Below are positions 36,358-45,752 of a DNA stretch of 64,000 bases, one piece after another. This DNA is from Thermocrispum municipale DSM 44069 (GTDB taxonomy: Bacteria; Actinomycetota; Actinomycetes; Mycobacteriales; Pseudonocardiaceae), in contig NZ_ATYT01000004.1 of assembly GCF_000427825.1 (NCBI RefSeq), positions 21,398 through 85,397 of the forward strand. The letters are read 5' to 3'. Each line of letters begins with the position of its first letter. Position 1 is the stretch's first letter. The notes under the pieces were generated by a model, which searched no databases, was not told the origin of the DNA, and saw only the letters and a list, made by a program, of their open reading frames with translations. The translations under genes were made by a program, and so were the position numbers.

Positions 36358-37293
36358 ATGGCTCGTCGAAGCTTGCGTGTCCTGTTCACCGCCGTCATCA
36401 GCGCCGTCGCGATCACGCTCGGCGCGGCGCCGTCCCACGCTGCGGAGAAGATCCCCGAAGGCGATCTCCCCCAAGCCCTGGTCAACTACGTCGCGTCGCC
36501 GGACGCCGTGGCCGGAGCCAACGACTGGTCGTGCAAACCGTCGAAGGACAAGCCGCACCCGGTCGTCCTGCTACCGGGCACGTTTTTCAACATCGGCGTG
36601 AACTTCGTCAAGATCGCTCCCCGGCTGCACAACGAGGGCTACTGCGTCTTCGCCACCAACTACGGCATGACGTCGGTGTCGCTCGGGCGAGTCGGCGGCC
36701 TGAAGCACATCCCGGAGTCGGCCAAGGAGCTGGATGCGTTCGTGGACAAGGTGCTCCGAGCCACCGGCGCCGAGAAGGTCGACATCATCGGCCACTCGCA
36801 AGGCGGCAACGTGCCGATGTACTGGATGAAGAAGATGGGCAACGCGCACAAGGTGGCCCACTACGTCGGCTGGGCACCCAGCTCACACGGCACGTCGGTG
36901 GACGGCGTGGTCACGCTCGCGCACAAGCTCCGGCTGCTCGGCTTCGCCATGCCGATCGCCGAGGTCGGCCAGATCCCCGGCGTGCTGGACCAGTTCTACA
37001 CCAGCGACTACACCAAGGAACTCTGGGCCGACGGTCCCGAGGTGCCCGTGGGTCCGAAGTACACGGTGATCATGTCACGCTACGACGTCGTGGTGACGCC
37101 GTACGAGACCCAGAAGCTCGCCGGGCGGGACGTCAACAACGTCGTGCTGCAGGAACGCTGCCCGCAGGACCCGGCAGGCCACGTGGGCCTGTTCAACGAC
37201 GAGCCGACGATGCAGCTGACGTTGAACGCGCTGGCCGACGGGCCGAAGAACTTCCAGCCGGAGTGCCGAGGATACGGGCTGCCGGTTTTGTGA
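36358..37293 (+). CDS. Secreted lipase/esterase (alpha/beta hydrolase, LipA/EstA type)
   Basis: A 311-residue exported triacylglycerol lipase-like enzyme. The signal peptide (residues 1-29) ends at SHA-AEK. The oxyanion strand HPVVLLPGTFFN (about residues 67-78) and the nucleophile elbow IIGHSQGG with Ser147 define the alpha/beta hydrolase core; a late CPQDPAGHVGLFND supplies the likely catalytic His, and paired cysteines suggest disulfides. The ATG at 36358 follows GAAGGGGAG. It is 187 bp after the carboxypeptidase and likely has its own promoter. The substrate chain length is unknown. Confidence 0.92.
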   Translation: MARRSLRVLFTAVISAVAITLGAAPSHAAEKIPEGDLPQALVNYVASPDAVAGANDWSCKPSKDKPHPVVLLPGTFFNIGVNFVKIAPRLHNEGYCVFATNYGMTSVSLGRVGGLKHIPESAKELDAFVDKVLRATGAEKVDIIGHSQGGNVPMYWMKKMGNAHKVAHYVGWAPSSHGTSVDGVVTLAHKLRLLGFAMPIAEVGQIPGVLDQFYTSDYTKELWADGPEVPVGPKYTVIMSRYDVVVTPYETQKLAGRDVNNVVLQERCPQDPAGHVGLFNDEPTMQLTLNALADGPKNFQPECRGYGLPVL

Positions 37294-37354
37294 CCTGACC
37301 TCGGCAGGCGGGATTGGCACACTCGAACTGAGACCGCCGAGCCGAAGGATCAGC

Positions 37355-38548
37355 ATGACCAGCGCGAACAGCCCGGAGGAACTGCGCGGTCGGATGGTCG
37401 ACCGCATCATCGGCGCGGGTCTGCTGCGATCCGCGCGGATCGAGGCAGCCATGCGGACCGTGCCGCGGCACGAGTTCGCGCCCGCAGCGTCCCTGGCGGA
37501 CGCTTACGCGGACCGGACCGTGACCGTCAAACCAGGGCCGGACGGTCCGGTGAGCACGCTGTCCATGCCGTCGGTCGTGGCGATCATGCTGCGCCAGCTC
37601 GATCCGCTGCCGGGTGACAACGTGCTGGAGATCGGCGCGGGCGCCGGCTACAACGCCGCCCTGCTCGCCGAACTGGTGGGCCCGGCGGGAGCGGTGACCA
37701 CGATCGACATCGACTCGGACGTCACCGCGCACGCTCGCGAGGCGCTGGACGCCACCGGCTACCACCATGTACGGGTGATCAACGCGGACGGAGCGTTCGG
37801 CGCGCCGGATCGAGCCCCGTACGACAAGATCATCGTCACCGTGGGCCCGTGGGATCTGCCGGCTGCGTGGTTCGACCAGCTCGCCGTGGTCGGGCGGCTG
37901 GTCGTCCCGCTGTATTGGCGGGGCCAGTCCCGCAGCATTGCGTTCACGCGGCACGAGGATCACCTGCGGGCGGTGGACAGCCAGCCCTGTGCGTTCATTC
38001 CCATGGTCGGCGACGTGGCGGGTGGCGAGCGCTCCGCCGGTCTCGCGGACGGTGTCTCGTTGCACTGGGACGAAGATCAGCGCATCGACACCGCTGCCCT
38101 GCGGTCCGCGGTCGGCGGCGTCGGGACCACGCTGTGGTCCGGGGTCACCGTCGCCCCGCACGAGGGTGTGGACGGGATCTGGCTCCGGCTCACCGCCACC
38201 GAGGCCGGCACGTGCCGCATCTCAGCGACGGAGGCGGCGATCGCGCACGGGCCGGTGAAGCCGATCTTTCCCGGTTGGGCTCCTGCGGTCGTCGACGGCG
38301 ATTCGCTGGCGTACCTCACCAGTGCGCGGCGGACGGCGAACGGGCAGCGTCGCTACGCGCTGGGCGCCACCGGGCACGGGCCCCGCGGGCACGAGCTGGC
38401 CGATCGAATCGTGGCGACGATCAAGCGCTGGGACGGCAACCGTGCGGCCCAGCCGGTCATCACCGCGTGGCCGGTCGGGACCGAACCGCGCGTGAGCGGG
38501 CAGGTCATCGCCAAGCGGCAGACCACCCTGGTGCTGCAAGACGGGTGA
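37355..38548 (+). CDS. PCMT-like methyltransferase (possible FxLD-type)
   Basis: A 397-residue SAM-dependent methyltransferase related to protein-L-isoaspartate O-methyltransferase. The N-terminal catalytic domain (about residues 10-215) contains PRHEFAPAASLADAYADR, the SAM loop VLEIGAGAGYNAALLAEL and NADGAFG. A second domain of about 180 residues follows, as in PCMT-type enzymes that modify ribosomal peptides (FxLD-system methyltransferases). No small precursor peptide or lanthipeptide gene is nearby, so either it repairs proteins or serves a distant cluster. GAAGGA lies before the ATG. Confidence 0.85.
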   Translation: MTSANSPEELRGRMVDRIIGAGLLRSARIEAAMRTVPRHEFAPAASLADAYADRTVTVKPGPDGPVSTLSMPSVVAIMLRQLDPLPGDNVLEIGAGAGYNAALLAELVGPAGAVTTIDIDSDVTAHAREALDATGYHHVRVINADGAFGAPDRAPYDKIIVTVGPWDLPAAWFDQLAVVGRLVVPLYWRGQSRSIAFTRHEDHLRAVDSQPCAFIPMVGDVAGGERSAGLADGVSLHWDEDQRIDTAALRSAVGGVGTTLWSGVTVAPHEGVDGIWLRLTATEAGTCRISATEAAIAHGPVKPIFPGWAPAVVDGDSLAYLTSARRTANGQRRYALGATGHGPRGHELADRIVATIKRWDGNRAAQPVITAWPVGTEPRVSGQVIAKRQTTLVLQDG

Positions 38549-38653
38549 CGGCGCGCGGCACGTCCAGGTCGGTCGACCCCGGCAAGGCGGGTATCCGGGG
38601 TGCGAGTGCCCGGAGGGCGACCGGCGCGGGGACGGACGGCGCCGTCGGCCGAG

Positions 38654-38886
38654 GCCTGGCGACCGCCGCAGGCCGCCTACTGCGGTGTGCCTGACGGTCG
38701 CCGTGGCCACCTGGTCTGACGCCTGGTGCGTGCCCGCGGGCCACCTGCTCCGACGTCCGGCTACTGCCGCGAGCTCCGTGCTCTGACACCTGCCGATCGC
38801 CGCGGGCCGGCTACTCCGAAGCTGGGTGATCGCCGCGGGCCGGCCACTCCGGAGCTGGGCGACCGCCGTGCGCCACCTACTCCGAC
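38654..38886. repeat. Seven-unit degenerate 33-34 bp tandem array at the 3' end of lysS
   Basis: Units begin at about 38654, 38687, 38721, 38755, 38788, 38821 and 38854, each close to the pattern GCCTGG...CGCCGCGGGCC..CTACTCCGAC. The three units from 38788 are the most alike. The last unit overlaps the lysS stop (38877-38879) and its final codons. The rest of the 328-bp gap (38549-38653) holds nothing I recognise. Confidence 0.8.
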
Positions 38887-40538
38887 GCCTGGCCCACCAG
38901 CAACTGGTGCGACCGTTCCGGCCCGATCGACAGGAACAGCGTGGGCAGCCGCGGCCCGGTGTCCGACGAGCACAGCAGCTGATACAGCGCCTTGAAGAAC
39001 GCCCGCTGCACCTTCTTCAGCTCCGGGGTCGGCTGGGCGTCCTCCGGCAAGCCGTTGAGGATCTTCGGCACGCCGTAGACCAGCCGGGTCAGGCCGTCCA
39101 GCGTCCAGTCCTCGGTCAACCGCTCGGCGAGGATCTGCACGCCCTTCTGGGTCTGCTCGTCCAGCTGCTCCCACGCCTCGGTGTTGAACTCCGACCGCAG
39201 GATGGTCCGCTCCTCCGGCGGCACCAGCCGGGTCGCGTAGTTGATCGCGCAGGTCAGCCGCGGCTCGAGTTCGGCGAACATGGTGTCGTCGTCGGCAGGC
39301 GCGTCGGCGTCCAAGTGCTGCCGGACCAGCCGGGCCATCTGCTCGGTGTTGGCTTGCGTGATGTCCGCGGCCGAGGACAGCAGCCGGAAGGAGACCGGAC
39401 GCGTCGAGTACTCCACCGGACCCGCCGTGGTCTGGCGGCACAGCCCGAGCAGATGCTTCTCGATGGCCGAACCCTCGGTGGAGGCCGCCCGGTCGTTGAA
39501 GCGGTCCCATTCGTCGTACAGCCGCTGCACCGCGCGCGGCGAGAGGTCGATGGTGAACTTCTGCGACGGCAGCCGCCGCGCGTACAGCCACCGCAGGATC
39601 GCGGGCTCGATCACGTCCAGCGCGGTCGCCGGGATGGCCGCACCACCGGCCGATCCGGACATCTTGCTCGAACCACCGGCCAGGCCGACGAACGAGTAGG
39701 CGAACGAGTACGGCGCCGTACCACCGAAGATGTCGGCGACCAGCACTTTTCCGGAGGCGAAGCTGCTGGACGGCGCGTGGTGGTCCTCGCCTGCCGGCTC
39801 GAAGTCCACGCCCTCGTGGACCCAGCGCATCGGCCAGTCCACCTTCCACACCAGCTTGCCGGAGATCTCCGCACCGTCCTCCAGCGTCATCCGACCGGAG
39901 TGGCCGCACCGGCACTCGTAGCTGACCACCGGGTCGGCGTAGTCGGTCACCGTGGTGAAGTCCTTGCCGCACGACTCGCAGTACGGCTTGAACGGGTAGT
40001 AGCGCGCCCGCCGCTCCTCCACCGGGGTCTCGTGCCGCCCCTCGGTCTGGAACGACGCCAGGATGTCGAACACCTGGCCGCGCGATTCCATCGCCTTGCG
40101 GATCGCCGCGTTGTACGTGCCGCGTGGATACTGCCGGGACTGGCGGATCTCGTGCATGTGAACGCCGAGCCGGCGCAGCGACGCAGAGAACTCCTCGATG
40201 AAGTGCGACGCGTAGGAGTCCAGCTCACCGTACGGGTCTGGCACCGCGGACAGCGGCTTGCCCACGTGCTCCGACAGGCTCTCGTCCAGGCCGACAGGCA
40301 CCTTGCGGAACCGGTCGTAGTCGTCCCAGGAGTGCAGGTGCACCGCGTCCAGGCCGCGCGCCTTGATCTCCTCGGCGACGAAGTGCGCGGTCATCACCTC
40401 GCGCAGGTTGCCGAGGTGGATCGGCCCCGACGGAGACACACCGGACGCGCAAATGATCTTCTTGGCACCGGCCCGGTGGGCGTGCTCGATCGCTTGGTCG
40501 GCGGCACGCTGAACCCAGCTCAACTCCGACTCGGACAC
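38877..40538 (-). CDS. lysS: Lysyl-tRNA synthetase, class I
   Basis: A 553-residue class I LysRS (archaeal type), which charges tRNA-Lys. The Rossmann signatures are PIHLGN (HIGH equivalent, residues 39-44) and KMSGS (KMSKS equivalent, around residue 290). The zinc-like cysteine cluster YCESCGKD and YECRCGHSG is present. GTG 40538 follows GGAGG at short spacing; the reading to 40580 would add 14 residues. Many actinobacteria carry this enzyme with or instead of a class II LysRS. The C-terminus overlaps a tandem repeat array, so the last residues may be variable. Confidence 0.94.
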   Translation of the reverse strand: MSESELSWVQRAADQAIEHAHRAGAKKIICASGVSPSGPIHLGNLREVMTAHFVAEEIKARGLDAVHLHSWDDYDRFRKVPVGLDESLSEHVGKPLSAVPDPYGELDSYASHFIEEFSASLRRLGVHMHEIRQSRQYPRGTYNAAIRKAMESRGQVFDILASFQTEGRHETPVEERRARYYPFKPYCESCGKDFTTVTDYADPVVSYECRCGHSGRMTLEDGAEISGKLVWKVDWPMRWVHEGVDFEPAGEDHHAPSSSFASGKVLVADIFGGTAPYSFAYSFVGLAGGSSKMSGSAGGAAIPATALDVIEPAILRWLYARRLPSQKFTIDLSPRAVQRLYDEWDRFNDRAASTEGSAIEKHLLGLCRQTTAGPVEYSTRPVSFRLLSSAADITQANTEQMARLVRQHLDADAPADDDTMFAELEPRLTCAINYATRLVPPEERTILRSEFNTEAWEQLDEQTQKGVQILAERLTEDWTLDGLTRLVYGVPKILNGLPEDAQPTPELKKVQRAFFKALYQLLCSSDTGPRLPTLFLSIGPERSHQLLVGQASE

Positions 40539-40626
40539 CGATCCTCCGTAAACGAAAAACGCCTCATCAGCGGTAGTCAACGCTAGCAGCGCGGCACCGA
40601 CCCGCCGCCACCTGGCTCACCTGCCG

Positions 40627-41628
40627 CTACTTGCGACGCAACCGGCTCAGTCCCGCGCCGAGCAGGCCGCCGACACCGAGCAGGCCGACCACCTGACCGG
40701 TCCGCGGGCCCTCCTGCACCTCGACCCGAAGCAGCACCGGCTCCGGCTCGGGTGGCGGCTTCTCGCTCTCCCACGCCGTGGCGGTCCACGCGGTGACCAT
40801 CAGCAGGAACCGGGCCACCAGGTTGGCGAAGATCAGCAGACCGATGATCGGCCCGAACACCGCGCCGGTGGGCGACGACGTGACCGACGACAGGAACACT
40901 GTGGCGGCCGATTTGAGGATCTCGAACCCGATCGCCGCGATCAGCGCGCCTTTCACCGCCGCGCGCAGCACCACCTTCTCCCTCGGCAGCTTGGCGATCA
41001 CCCACAGGAACACCAGCCAGTTGGCCGCGATCGACAGCACGATGGCCACCGCGGTGAGCCCGGCCCGCGCCCAGCCGTACTCCGCCAGCCCGATCAGTTC
41101 CAGGACGTACTCGCCGGCACCGACACCGAGCGCGGTGAGCCCGAACGAGATCACCAGCGCCAGCCCGAGGCCGAGCAGGGCGAGCAGGTCCTTGAGCGTG
41201 CCGCTGATGAGCGGGCGATCGACCTTGCGCAGGCCCCACTGCGCGGTCAGCGCGTCCCGCAGGTTCGACATCCAGTTGATCCCGGCGTACAGCGCGGTCA
41301 GCAGACCCAGCACACCGACGGTGGTCCGTGACTCGATCGCCTGATCGACCACCTGGTTCAACGTCGCCGCCATCTCCTCGGGCGCCTCCGAGGTGATGGC
41401 GCCCTTCAGCTCGTCGAGCAGCTCCTGGTTGCCCGCCAGCACGAACGCGGCGGCGGCGAACGCGACCATCAGCATCGGCACGATGGACAGCACGCTGAAG
41501 TAGGTGATGGCCGCGGCGTAGTGGTCGCCGTATCGCTTGCTGTACGCCTCGTGCGCGCGCAGGATGTGGTCCAGCCACAGATAGCGCTTGCGCATTCTGG
41601 TGACGAAGCCTTCGCGTTGCTCGCTCAC
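40627..41628 (-). CDS. YihY/virulence factor BrkB family membrane protein (YhjD-like)
   Basis: A 333-residue inner-membrane protein with about six helices and the YihY/BrkB hallmarks: RYGDHYAAAITYFSVLSIVPML at the N-terminus, EMAATLNQVVD after helix 2, and LLTALYAGINWMSNLRDAL. The family was once proposed as RNase BN; that assignment was withdrawn and transport or envelope roles are now suspected. GTG start with TAGCGT 6 nt upstream, so leaderless. A helical hydrophobic C-terminus (VVGLLGVGGLLGAGLSRLRR) follows a polar loop. Location beside trpS is conserved in mycobacteria and relatives. Confidence 0.9.
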   Translation of the reverse strand: MSEQREGFVTRMRKRYLWLDHILRAHEAYSKRYGDHYAAAITYFSVLSIVPMLMVAFAAAAFVLAGNQELLDELKGAITSEAPEEMAATLNQVVDQAIESRTTVGVLGLLTALYAGINWMSNLRDALTAQWGLRKVDRPLISGTLKDLLALLGLGLALVISFGLTALGVGAGEYVLELIGLAEYGWARAGLTAVAIVLSIAANWLVFLWVIAKLPREKVVLRAAVKGALIAAIGFEILKSAATVFLSSVTSSPTGAVFGPIIGLLIFANLVARFLLMVTAWTATAWESEKPPPEPEPVLLRVEVQEGPRTGQVVGLLGVGGLLGAGLSRLRRK

Positions 41629-41634
41629 TCCGCC

Positions 41635-41640
41635 ACGCTA
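41635..41640 (-). promoter_or_regulatory. -10 element (TAGCGT) of the YihY-family gene
   Basis: Minus-strand TANNNT hexamer 6 nt before the GTG start, without ribosome-binding site. Confidence 0.5.
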
Positions 41641-41761
41641 ACGGCCACGGCGCCGCTCCGCGCGTTGTGCACGCGGGTAGACGCCGAGGGTGAGCCGGTT
41701 GGTGGACGTCGACGACGCGAACGCCCGCGATCAGGCGTCGCGCCCGACCGGTCGAGTCAGC

Positions 41762-42781
41762 TCAGGCGTCGATGCCGACGGCCGACCGCACCGACTTCAG
41801 CACCCGAGACGCGCGCTCGCGAGCCCGCTCGGCGCCTTCGGCCAGCACCTTGTCCAGATCGCTGCCTGCGGCCATCAGCTCGTCGTAGCGCTCGCGCATC
41901 GGCGCCAGCTCGGTGTTGAGCACCTCGAACAGCTGGTTCTTCACCTCGCCCCAGCCCATGCCACCGGCTTCCAGCCGCTTGCGCGTCTCGGCCACCAGGT
42001 CGTCCGGCCCGAACAGTTCGAGCAGCTGGAACACCGACGAGCTGTCCGGGTCCTTGGGCTCCTCCACCGGTGTCGAGTCGGTCGGGATCCGCCGCACCAG
42101 CTTCTTCAGCTTGTTCTCCGGCAGGAACAGCGGAATCGTGTTGCCGTAGGACTTGCTCATCTTGCGGCCGTCCACGCCGGGCACGGTGCGCGCCTTCTCG
42201 GACTCCGGGATGAGCACCTCCGGGATCACGAACGAGTACTTGTCGCCGTACAGGTGGTTGAAGCTGCCTGCGATGTCCGCGGCGTACTCGACGTGCTGCA
42301 CCTGGTCCTTGCCGACCGGGACGACATTGGCCTCCATGATCAGGATGTCCGCGGCCATCAGCACCGGGTAGTTGAACAACCCCATGTTGACGCCGTCGTC
42401 CGGGTCCTTGCCCGCCTCGATGTTGCGATCCCGCGCGGCCTTGTAGGCGTGCGCGCGGTTCAGCAGGCCCTTACCGGTCACGCACGACAGCACCCAGTTG
42501 AGCTCGAAGATCTCCGGGACGGCCGACTGCCGGTAGAAGATCGTGCGACTGGGATCGAGACCCGCCGCAAGCCACGTCGCCGCCACCGACCGGATGTTGT
42601 GCTGCAGTTGCTGCGGGTCGCGGACCGCGTTGACCGCGTGGAAGTCCGCGATGAAGTACATCGTCTCGTACGACTCGGCCAGCTTCAGCGCCGGACGGAT
42701 GGCGCCAACCAGGTTGCCGAGGTGCGGGTCACCAGTGGACTGGATGCCCGTGAGCGAGATCTTCCGGGATGGCTGCGACAT
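41762..42781 (-). CDS. trpS: Tryptophanyl-tRNA synthetase
   Basis: A 339-residue class Ic synthetase. The HIGH-like motif is GDPHLGN (residues 17-23) after the typical SLTGIQSTG, and KMSKS is intact in GRKMSKSYGN near residue 204. The C-terminal tRNA-binding helices complete the usual length. Two ATG codons are possible, 42790 and 42781. The second is chosen because a TACGAT hexamer lies 7 nt upstream and would consume the first ATG, giving a leaderless transcript. It stands 133 bp upstream of yihY on the same strand. Confidence 0.95.
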   Translation of the reverse strand: MSQPSRKISLTGIQSTGDPHLGNLVGAIRPALKLAESYETMYFIADFHAVNAVRDPQQLQHNIRSVAATWLAAGLDPSRTIFYRQSAVPEIFELNWVLSCVTGKGLLNRAHAYKAARDRNIEAGKDPDDGVNMGLFNYPVLMAADILIMEANVVPVGKDQVQHVEYAADIAGSFNHLYGDKYSFVIPEVLIPESEKARTVPGVDGRKMSKSYGNTIPLFLPENKLKKLVRRIPTDSTPVEEPKDPDSSSVFQLLELFGPDDLVAETRKRLEAGGMGWGEVKNQLFEVLNTELAPMRERYDELMAAGSDLDKVLAEGAERARERASRVLKSVRSAVGIDA

Positions 42782-42788
42782 ACGGGTC

Positions 42789-42794
42789 ATCGTA
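42789..42794 (-). promoter_or_regulatory. -10 element (TACGAT) of trpS
   Basis: Minus-strand TANNNT hexamer 7 nt before the ATG at 42781; it overlaps the alternative upstream ATG, which is why that start is rejected. Confidence 0.5.
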
Positions 42795-42829
42795 CTGACG
42801 GCGGCGCAGGCGATGAGCGCCAGCTCAGA

Positions 42830-43008
42830 CCGACGCGAGCGGCCGTAGGTACACGGCGGTACGCCGGCGCGCGGCCTGCCCGATGGAGGCCGGCCCGCGG
42901 CTGGGCCGTAGATCGGCCGACGCGAGCGGCCGTAGGTACACGGCCGATGGGCCTTGCCCGACGAAGACGCCTGCGGCTCGGGCCACGCCGGCGCGCGGCC
43001 CGCCCGAT
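42830..43008. repeat. Interleaved direct repeats between fbiC and trpS
   Basis: A perfect 28-bp repeat (42830-42857 and 42917-42944, both starting CCGACGCGAGCGG) alternates with a 24-bp repeat with one mismatch (42861-42884 and 42985-43008, starting ACGCCGGCGCG). The arrangement is a partly decayed duplication of one composite unit in the 245-bp gap. No gene is seen. Confidence 0.8.
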
Positions 43009-43026
43009 AAAGGCGAGCCCCGCCGC

Positions 43027-45531
43027 TCAGACGGACGCAGGCACCCGCTGGTACGTGGTGGTCCGCTGCCGCGCGGGCCTACCCGCCAGCGCTGCCAGCT
43101 GCTCGAGCTGGCTCCTGGTGCGTGACGAGCCGTGCTCCGACCCGGCCATCCGGGAGATCGTCTCCTCCATCAGCGTGCCGCCGATGTCGTTGGCGCCGCC
43201 GCGCAGCAACTGCGCGGTGCCCTCGTCACCGAGCTTCACCCACGAGCACTGGATGTTGTCGATGCGCTCGTGCAGCGCCAGCCGCGCGAAGGCGTGCACC
43301 GCGCGGTTGTCCCGCATCGTCGGGCCGGGGCGCGCCACGCCCGCCAGGTAGATCGGGGCGTTGTGGTGCACGAACGGCAGGCCGACGAACTCGGTGAAGC
43401 CGCCGGTGTCGTCCTGCACGCGGGCCAGCACGCGCAAGTGCCAGAGCCAGTGCTGCGGTCGGTCGACGTGCCCGTACATCATCGTGCTGCTGGACGGGAT
43501 GCCGAGCCGGTGCGCGGTCGACACCACCTCGACCCACGTCTGCGCGGGCAGCTTGCCCTTGGTCAGCACCCAGCGCACGTCGTCGTCCAGGATTTCCGCC
43601 GCCGTGCCCGGGATCGACCCCAGCCCGGCGTCGCGCAGCTCGGTCAGCCACTCCTCGACCGACACACCTGCCTTCGACGCCGCCGCGACGATCTCCATCG
43701 GCGAGAAGGCGTGGACGTGCATCTCCGGCACCGCCTTCTTGATGGCCCGCACGATGTCGGCGTAGTACGACACCGGCAGCTTCGGGTCGATGCCGCCCTG
43801 CATGCACACCTCGGTCGCCCCCGCCTCCGCGGCTTCCACCGCCCGCTGGGCGACCTCGTCGACGGAGAGCCGGTACGCGTCGGCATCCCGCTCGCGCTGA
43901 GCGAAGGCGCAGAACCGGCAGCCCACGTAGCAGACGTTGGAGAAGTTGATGTTGCGGTTCACGATGTAGGTGATGTCGTCACCGACCACGTCCGCGCGCA
44001 GGTCGTCGGCAAGTCGCGTGAGCTGCTCGAGGGCGTCACCCTCGGCCGTGATCAGCGCCAGCGCCGCGGCTTCGTTCTCCGGCTCCAACAGCGCGGACGG
44101 CTTGTCCGCGGCCAGCTTCAAGCCCTCCAGGACGTCGCCGTCCAGGCGTTCCGGCGCACGGTCCGCGGAGACCTGGTCCCGCAGCACATCCCAGTCGCCG
44201 TAGACGGAGTCGAAATCGCCACGACGGTCGTCCGTGCGGCCCTCGGAGTCGATCGCCGAGTGCAGGTCCGCCCGGCCGACGGTCTCCAGCCCACCGTCGG
44301 GCTCCTGCCAGGTGCGGCCGACCACCTCGGCGTCCGGGTTGGCCAAACCGTCCTCGGTGGCCAGCGCCCGCACATGCCCGTGCAACCGGACGTCGATCCA
44401 CCGCTCGGCAGCACGCACGTAGCGCGGGTACGCCGTCAGGCGCTCGCGAAGTTCGAAGCCGCCCGCCTCGGTCCACTCGGTCAACGTCTCCAACGCGGGC
44501 CACGGACGTTCGGGATTCACGTGGTCCGGGGTCACCGGGGAGACGCCACCCCAGTCGTCGATGCCCGCACGCAGCAGCAGCTCGTGCTCCTCGCCGATGA
44601 GGTTCGGCGGAGCCTGGATGGACACCCCCGGCGGCATGAGCAGCCGGGCAACGGCCACCGCGGCCGCCAGGTCGTGCAGCGAGGCATCGGGCGCCGACCG
44701 CATCGCGGTGTCCGGCTTGGCCCGGAAGTTCTGCACGATGACTTCCTGGATGTTGCGGTACTGCCGGGCCCGCTGCCGGATGGCCAGCAACGACTCGGCC
44801 CGCTCCTCGCGGTTCTCCCCGATCCCGATCAGGATCCCGGTGGTGAACGGCACGCCGACCCGGCCGGCGTCGTCGAGCACGCGCAACCGGACCGCGGGTT
44901 CCTTGTCCGGCGAGCCGTAGTGCGGGCCGCCCTTCTCCGACCACAGCCGTTCGGCGGTGGTCTCGAGCATCATCCCCATGCTGGCTGCCACCGGCTTGAG
45001 CCGCTGCAGCTCTTCCCACGACAGCACGCCGGGATTGAGGTGCGGCAGCAGCCCGGTCTCCTCGAGGACGGCGATGGCGCACGCGCGAACGTAGTCGACG
45101 GTGGAGGAGTAGCCGCGCGCCTCCAACCACTCGCGCGCCTGCGGCCACCGGGCCTCCGGCCGGTCCCCCAACGTGAACAAGGCTTCCTTGCAGCCCAGCT
45201 CTGCGCCCTTGCGCGCGATCTCCACGACCTCGTCGCGCTCCAGGTACAGCGAGTGCGGAACCTTGCCGGGGACCGTGACGAACGTGCAGTAGTGACACCG
45301 GTCGCGACACAGCCTGGTCAGCGGGATGAAGACGTTGCGACTGTAGGTCAGCACGCCCGGATGACCCTGGTCGGTCAGGTGCGCATCGCGTACCCGGGCG
45401 GCCGCCGCCAACAGCCGGTCGAACTCCTCGCCTGTGGCATGCAGCAGCGTGGTCGCCTCGGTGACGTCCAGTGTCGCTCCGGTCTCCGCACGACGAAGCG
45501 CCCGCGACAGTGCCGAACGAGACGGGATCAT
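43027..45531 (-). CDS. fbiC: F420 biosynthesis protein FbiC (FO synthase, fused CofG-CofH)
   Basis: An 834-residue bifunctional radical-SAM enzyme that makes the deazaflavin FO from tyrosine and a flavin precursor. Two CxxxCxxC clusters are present: Cys75-RDR-Cys79-HY-Cys82 (CofG half) and CYVGCRFC around residue 537 (CofH half), each binding a [4Fe-4S] cluster that cleaves SAM. The fused length is the actinobacterial form. The ATG at 45531 is chosen because TAGTGT lies 7 nt upstream; an extension to 45579 would read through that box. The enzyme implies that this organism makes coenzyme F420. Confidence 0.96.
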   Translation of the reverse strand: MIPSRSALSRALRRAETGATLDVTEATTLLHATGEEFDRLLAAAARVRDAHLTDQGHPGVLTYSRNVFIPLTRLCRDRCHYCTFVTVPGKVPHSLYLERDEVVEIARKGAELGCKEALFTLGDRPEARWPQAREWLEARGYSSTVDYVRACAIAVLEETGLLPHLNPGVLSWEELQRLKPVAASMGMMLETTAERLWSEKGGPHYGSPDKEPAVRLRVLDDAGRVGVPFTTGILIGIGENREERAESLLAIRQRARQYRNIQEVIVQNFRAKPDTAMRSAPDASLHDLAAAVAVARLLMPPGVSIQAPPNLIGEEHELLLRAGIDDWGGVSPVTPDHVNPERPWPALETLTEWTEAGGFELRERLTAYPRYVRAAERWIDVRLHGHVRALATEDGLANPDAEVVGRTWQEPDGGLETVGRADLHSAIDSEGRTDDRRGDFDSVYGDWDVLRDQVSADRAPERLDGDVLEGLKLAADKPSALLEPENEAAALALITAEGDALEQLTRLADDLRADVVGDDITYIVNRNINFSNVCYVGCRFCAFAQRERDADAYRLSVDEVAQRAVEAAEAGATEVCMQGGIDPKLPVSYYADIVRAIKKAVPEMHVHAFSPMEIVAAASKAGVSVEEWLTELRDAGLGSIPGTAAEILDDDVRWVLTKGKLPAQTWVEVVSTAHRLGIPSSSTMMYGHVDRPQHWLWHLRVLARVQDDTGGFTEFVGLPFVHHNAPIYLAGVARPGPTMRDNRAVHAFARLALHERIDNIQCSWVKLGDEGTAQLLRGGANDIGGTLMEETISRMAGSEHGSSRTRSQLEQLAALAGRPARQRTTTYQRVPASV

Positions 45532-45538
45532 GCAGCCG

Positions 45539-45544
45539 ACACTA
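45539..45544 (-). promoter_or_regulatory. -10 element (TAGTGT) of fbiC
   Basis: Minus-strand TANNNT hexamer ending 7 nt before the fbiC ATG; leaderless start. Confidence 0.5.
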
Positions 45545-45597
45545 CGGAAGGAGCGGCCGTAGGCGCCACGCCGTTCCACCGGTCACGCGTACCGGAC

Positions 45598-45750
45598 TCA
45601 GCACGTCGACGGGGCGGAAACCCCACGAAAACGGGTGTCCAGGTAGGCCACCGCGGCCGACGCCCCGGTCACCGCGAGCACTGTGTGTTCGCTCACATAG
45701 TCGATGTACAGCCGCCGGCTCAGTGCCGGGCTGTCGCCACGAATGCACGG
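45598..45750 (-). pseudogene. C-terminal remnant of a secretory lipase
   Basis: An open frame without start codon between fbiC and a small membrane protein gene reads CIRGDSPALSRRLYIDYVSE, then HTVLAVTGASAAVAYLDTRF and RGVSAPSTC before a TGA at 45598-45600. The ending, with an active-site-like His, a helix, an RF-G-x-x-APS motif and a terminal cysteine, closely resembles the C-terminus of actinobacterial secretory lipases (LIP family). No frame continues into the N-terminal part, so I read it as the tail of a deleted gene. The upstream limit is approximate. Confidence 0.45.
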
Positions 45751-45752
45751 GC

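Noticed and set aside
38654..38886. CRISPR array.
   Set aside because: Units are contiguous and degenerate, with no constant repeat separated by unique spacers, and no cas gene is nearby.
38726..38995. Plus-strand frame with an 11-residue DRRGPATPKLG repeat.
   Set aside because: The periodicity comes from the 33-bp DNA repeat; the frame continues antisense into lysS and has no ribosome-binding site.
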